Part shown: positions 6,920 through 9,146 of the stretch, piece after piece
Position numbering within the stretch: position 1 is the first letter of the stretch
Layout: each line of letters opens with the position of its first letter
Assembly (NCBI GenBank): GCA_021775195.1
Contig: JAJFIG010000416.1
Span: 1-9,146 of the forward strand
From: Rhodospirillales bacterium
Lineage (GTDB): Bacteria > Pseudomonadota > Alphaproteobacteria > Rhodospirillales > 2-02-FULL-58-16
DNA length: 9,146 bases
Reading direction: 5' to 3'
Notes under the pieces: model-generated
Seen by the model: the letters and a program-made list of their open reading frames with translations, nothing else
Told to the model about the DNA's origin: nothing
Database searches by the model: none
Translations under genes and position numbers: made by a program

Positions 6920-7651
6920 ATGGGGTCGCGTCGAAAAACCGGTGTCGTGAAGAATTGTTTCAGCTGCCCGGCTTTGGACCGCACCGAGTGGTGTGTTCTC
7001 AGCCAGGCGGAGCTGCGCAATATCGACAAGGCGAAGAGCACCCGCGAATACCTCCCTGGTGATGCCATTTACCATCAGGGCGACCCCTGTAGCGGGGTCC
7101 ATTGTTTTGCCAGCGGCATGGTTGGCATCCGCAAAGTCGACGCCGACGGCAACGCCATCCTGGTGCGTCTCGCCTACCCAGGTGATACGCTCGGTTACCG
7201 GTCGCTGCTTGCCGGTGAGGAGCACAGGGACAGCGCTGAGGCCCTGAAGCCGAGCACGATCTGCTTCATCGACCGGGCCGTTGTGCGGTCTCTGCTTGAT
7301 GCCAATCCTTCCCTGGGCCTCCGGTTTTTGACTCGGGCGACCAAGGACCTTATCGACGCCGAGGAAAGGATTCTCCAGAACGCGACCCTCAGCGTCCGCG
7401 CCCGCTTCGCTCATCTCTTGTTGGTCTTGAAGGAACGCTACGCGACCAATACCGAAGACGGCTCGGTTGTCCTCGAACTGCCGCTGTCGCGCCAGGACCT
7501 GGCAGCGATGATTGGTATACGGCCCGAAACCATGTCGCGTACCATCCGTCAGTTCGAAGATGATGGTATTGCCCGATTTTCCGGTCGCATCGTGCAGGTC
7601 ACCCATGTCGATAGCCTACTCGACGAAATTGAACCGGAAAACTACGTCTGA
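6920..7651 (+). CDS. CRP/FNR-family transcriptional regulator, FNR-like DNA specificity
   Basis: The 243-residue protein has an N-terminal cysteine segment, a cyclic-nucleotide-type sensor beta-roll (about 35-125), a long dimerisation helix (about 127-155) and a winged HTH (about 185-230). The recognition helix carries E203-x2-S206-R207, the FNR signature that reads TTGA half-sites. C13, C16 and C25 near the N-terminus and C115 in STICFID are placed like C20, C23, C29 and C122 of E. coli FNR, though the second gap is x8 against x5, so an oxygen- or NO-sensing [4Fe-4S] cluster is plausible but unproven. Alternatives are a DNR/NnrR-type NO sensor. AGGG at 6909-6912 precedes the ATG by seven bases. 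It sits beside the nir operon and between two FNR-type boxes, so it is the natural candidate regulator of both. Codon use is normal although the upstream DNA is AT-rich. Confidence 0.88.
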   Translation: MGSRRKTGVVKNCFSCPALDRTEWCVLSQAELRNIDKAKSTREYLPGDAIYHQGDPCSGVHCFASGMVGIRKVDADGNAILVRLAYPGDTLGYRSLLAGEEHRDSAEALKPSTICFIDRAVVRSLLDANPSLGLRFLTRATKDLIDAEERILQNATLSVRARFAHLLLVLKERYATNTEDGSVVLELPLSRQDLAAMIGIRPETMSRTIRQFEDDGIARFSGRIVQVTHVDSLLDEIEPENYV

Positions 7652-7667
7652 CAAATCGGCGAAATAC

Positions 7668-7697
7668 AAAAAAAGAGCGGGGCCGAATGGCCCCGCT
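7668..7697 (-). terminator. Strong intrinsic terminator, minus strand
   Basis: AGCGGGGCC (7676-7684) pairs perfectly with GGCCCCGCT (7689-7697) around a 4-base loop, a 9-bp GC-rich stem. On the minus strand it is followed after one C by seven T residues (7674-7668). On the plus strand there is no T tract, so it is oriented for minus-strand transcription, although the hairpin lies 24 bases after the CRP/FNR stop and could also mark that transcript's 3' end. Confidence 0.85.
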
Positions 7698-7774
7698 AGG
7701 TAAACAGAGAGGCTTTACGTCTGGGAGACGAAGGGCCCGAAGGCCCTAAGGTTCAGCGCGGTGCGCGGAAACTC
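7668..7774 (-). ncRNA. Candidate FNR-controlled small RNA, about 107 nt
   Basis: Read on the minus strand, the segment from a predicted start near 7774 to the U tract at 7668 has no credible ORF but four hairpins in a row: a short CGCG stem (7767-7757), AGGGCC-UUCG-GGCCCU with an extra-stable UUCG loop (7747-7732), CGUCU-CCC-AGACG with a C-only loop (7731-7719), and the terminator stem (7697-7676). Between the last two lies a single-stranded, pyrimidine-rich CCUCUCUG able in principle to pair with Shine-Dalgarno regions. An FNR-type box and -10-like element lie directly upstream. This architecture resembles Hfq-type, anaerobically induced regulators such as FnrS by logic only; no sequence homology is claimed. 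The alternative is that it is a structured 3' extension of the rpoH transcript. Ends are predicted, not observed. Confidence 0.55.
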
Positions 7775-7780
7775 GACGAC

Positions 7781-7821
7781 ATATTATCTACTGTCGCGGT
7801 TGTTACCTTGATGTAGGTCAA
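7781..7821 (-). promoter_or_regulatory. FNR/DNR-dependent promoter for the small RNA
   Basis: Bases 7808-7821 read TTGATGTAGGTCAA on the plus strand, matching the ANR/DNR consensus TTGAT-N4-GTCAA, with flanking C and G extending the symmetry by one pair. Toward the minus strand, TAGATAATAT (7790-7781) offers GATAAT (five of six to TATAAT) or TAATAT, 19-21 bases from the box, close to the 22 of a class II FNR promoter. The predicted start is near 7774-7776. Toward the plus strand no good -10 lies at the right distance and there is no gene to drive, so minus is preferred. Confidence 0.65.
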
Positions 7822-7833
7822 GACGGGAAAATT

Positions 7834-7853
7834 ATTTTGCTGCAACGCAAAAT
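7834..7853. repeat. Short inverted repeat ATTTTGC-N6-GCAAAAT
   Basis: A perfect 7-6-7 inverted repeat lies 12 bases beyond the FNR-type box and about 180 bases after the rpoH stop. On the minus strand it is followed by AATTTT, so it could be a weak rpoH terminator or a protein-binding site; the AT-rich stem makes strong termination unlikely. The rest of 7854-8033 shows nothing that I recognise. Confidence 0.3.
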
Positions 7854-8033
7854 TGACAACCAATATTCCTTTGTTTGTCCCAATTCGAGCGCTGGCGGTG
7901 GAGGTTTGTGGTTTCGCGACGATTGATTCCGGCCCGTCCGTGGACCCGCGATTCCCAGGAATGAGGTACGGTGATTGACCGGCAGTGTCCGATGAGTCCG
8001 GTGAGAATTTTCGGATGCCCGGGCGCCCCGGTT

Positions 8034-8918
8034 TCACACCGCTGCGTGGTGACCGAGTCCCGCCGCGCGCATCGTCTTCTGCACCTTTTCGAAGGCCCGC
8101 ATCTCGATCTGGCGCACCCGTTCCCGTGAAATGTGGTGCAGGCGGCTGAGGCATCCGAGGGTCGTACGGTTTTCCTTCAGGCGCCGCTCCGTGAGAATAT
8201 TGCGTTCCCGGGCATTCAAGTCGCGGAGGGCCTCGGTCAGCAATTTCCGCTGCTGGCTGATATCCTGGAGTTCGGACAGCATTTTTTCCTGGTCATCCCG
8301 GTCGTCGACCAGCCAATCCTGCAGCTCGCCCTCTTCCTCGTCCCATACGGGCGTGTTGAGGGAATGGTCGGGCGTTGACAGCCGTTGGTTCATGTTGACG
8401 ACTTCGTGCTCGGGCACTTTCAGATAATTGGCTATCTTCTCCACGTGCTCCGCCGTCAGGGCGCCGTCCTCCAGGGCCTCGATCTGCCCCTTCACCTTGC
8501 GCAGGTTGAAGAACAACTTCTTCTGCGCCGCCGTGGTTCCCAGCTTTACCAGCGACCACGAGTGCAGGATGTATTCCTGAATCGCCGCCCGGATCCACCA
8601 CATGGCATAGGTGGAAAACCGGTATCCCAGGCTCGGGTCGAACCGCTTGAGAGCCTGCATCATTCCGACGTTGCCCTCGGAAACCAGTTCCTCGATGGGA
8701 AGGCCGTATCCGCGATACCCCATGGCTATTTTGGCGACGAGGCGGAGATGGCTGGTTACCAGTTTGTCGGCAGCCGCGTTATCGCCGTTGTCGCGCCAGC
8801 GATTGGCCAGCATGACCTCTTCGTCGGCGTGCAGGACTGGAAATCTGCGAATTTCTTGAAGGTAACGCGAAAGGCTGTCTCTCGGACGATCAAACCTTTC
8901 GGTATTGGGCGCGGTCAT
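8034..8918 (-). CDS. rpoH: RpoH, heat-shock sigma factor (sigma-32 family)
   Basis: The predicted protein has 294 residues, a normal RpoH length. Region 2 is at about 50-120 (SHLRLVAKIAMGYRGYG, EELVSEGNVGMMQALKRFD, FSTYAMWWIRAAIQEYILHSW). The RpoH box QKKLFFNLR is at 132-140, RLSTPDHSLNTPV at 179-191 and the QDWLVDD segment at 200-206. Region 4.2 contains SRERVRQIEMRAFEKVQ (264-280), which binds the -35 element. It directs RNA polymerase to heat-shock promoters. The start at 8918 was preferred over 8945 because GAGGA lies eight bases upstream of it; the longer form would have nine more residues and no clear Shine-Dalgarno. Alphaproteobacteria often have several RpoH copies, and which one this is cannot be told. 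It has no visible functional tie to the nir genes. A GC hairpin without T tract (8019-8031) follows the stop. Confidence 0.93.
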   Translation of the reverse strand: MTAPNTERFDRPRDSLSRYLQEIRRFPVLHADEEVMLANRWRDNGDNAAADKLVTSHLRLVAKIAMGYRGYGLPIEELVSEGNVGMMQALKRFDPSLGYRFSTYAMWWIRAAIQEYILHSWSLVKLGTTAAQKKLFFNLRKVKGQIEALEDGALTAEHVEKIANYLKVPEHEVVNMNQRLSTPDHSLNTPVWDEEEGELQDWLVDDRDDQEKMLSELQDISQQRKLLTEALRDLNARERNILTERRLKENRTTLGCLSRLHHISRERVRQIEMRAFEKVQKTMRAAGLGHHAAV

Positions 8919-8968
8919 TGTCGTGTTCCTCGTCGACGGGCACATTCCGTAAACGTTGACTAACGGTA

Positions 8969-8984
8969 CGGGGCAATTACCCCG
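8969..8984 (-). other. Small hairpin in the rpoH leader
   Basis: CGGGG (8969-8973) and CCCCG (8980-8984) form a 5-bp GC stem with a 6-base loop, about 50 bases upstream of the rpoH start. It does not cover the Shine-Dalgarno, so a direct thermosensor role is not evident. It may be an operator or a chance stem in GC-rich DNA. Confidence 0.25.
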
Positions 8985-9020
8985 CCATTATTCGCCTCGT
9001 TACCTCCCGAAGACCGGCGC

Positions 9021-9049
9021 CGGATATCTTCATCTCGGATTATTGTCAA
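9021..9049 (-). promoter_or_regulatory. Possible rpoH promoter
   Basis: On the minus strand TTGACA (9049-9044) is followed 17 bases later by TATCCG (9026-9021), a poor -10; GATATC at 15 bases is an alternative. It would give a leader of about 95 nt before the rpoH start at 8918. The -35 match is exact but the -10 is weak, so this is tentative. Confidence 0.3.
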
Positions 9050-9146
9050 AGCGTGCTTCCCCCGGTCCCCTCGGGCCGGGTCTGGCGGTATGCCAGAAGT
9101 TCCAGCCACATCCATCATCTTATCGATCCGGCGCGGTTTGTCCTTG

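Noticed and set aside
8019..8031. CCGGG-CGC-CCCGG hairpin just after the rpoH stop as a terminator
   Set aside because: No T tract on the minus strand follows; a short GC stem alone is expected by chance here.
7753..8154. Minus-strand frame of 133 codons downstream of and overlapping rpoH
   Set aside because: It starts inside rpoH in another frame, has no Shine-Dalgarno or recognisable fold, and runs through the FNR-type box region.
8385..8963. Plus-strand frame of 192 codons opposite rpoH
   Set aside because: Antisense to conserved sigma-factor regions; His/Gln/Leu-rich shadow without a ribosome-binding site.
9065..9096. GC hairpins near the right edge (CCCGG..CCGGG, CTGGC-N5-GCCAG) as a terminator or RNA gene
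   Set aside because: No T tract, no tRNA-like fold, and the context beyond the window is missing.
1..9146. CRISPR array, insertion sequence, integrase or phage genes
   Set aside because: No regularly spaced direct repeats, transposase motifs or terminal inverted repeats were seen on either strand.

Overview
The window comes from a GC-rich genome and reads like a denitrifying alphaproteobacterium. A Rhodospirillales-type lineage is my guess, based on the nir gene order and the alphaproteobacterial style of the RpoH and small hypothetical proteins; it was not checked by any search. Two thirds of it is one tightly packed plus-strand operon for making heme d1, the cofactor of cytochrome cd1 nitrite reductase (NirS). 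The remainder is a regulatory region with a small orphan gene, a CRP/FNR-family regulator, a probable FNR-controlled small RNA, and a heat-shock sigma factor gene on the minus strand.

Region 1 (1-6027, plus strand): the 3' end of nirC, then nirF, nirD, nirL, nirG, nirH, nirJ and nirN. Neighbours overlap by 4-10 bases or are separated by at most 24 bases, so this is one transcript continuing from upstream of the window. NirD, NirL, NirG and NirH decarboxylate siroheme, NirJ (radical SAM) replaces two propionates by oxo groups, NirF and NirN act on dihydro-heme d1 in the periplasm, and NirC is an associated small c-type cytochrome. nirS and nirE are not in the window and are expected upstream.

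Region 2 (6028-6919): a small minus-strand gene of unknown function (6110-6307), a perfect FNR/DNR-type box (6456-6469), an AT-rich stretch (about 6595-6835) that contrasts strongly with the surroundings, and a perfect 16-bp palindrome (6781-6796) upstream of the regulator gene.

Region 3 (6920-7651, plus strand): a CRP/FNR regulator with an FNR-type recognition helix (E-x2-S-R) and four cysteines placed roughly like the iron-sulfur ligands of FNR. It is a good candidate for the oxygen or NO regulator of the nir genes and of the two FNR-type boxes.

Region 4 (7652-8033): the most interesting stretch. Reading on the minus strand, a near-ideal FNR/DNR box (7808-7821) is followed at roughly the right spacing by a -10-like element, then about 107 nt with four hairpins, the last a 9-bp GC stem plus seven U residues. 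There is no credible ORF, so this looks like an anaerobically induced trans-acting small RNA. It converges on the regulator gene.

Region 5 (8034-9146, minus strand): rpoH (sigma-32 family) with a clear Shine-Dalgarno at the second possible start, and a 5' region with a possible promoter and a small hairpin. Nothing recognisable is seen in the last 90 bases.
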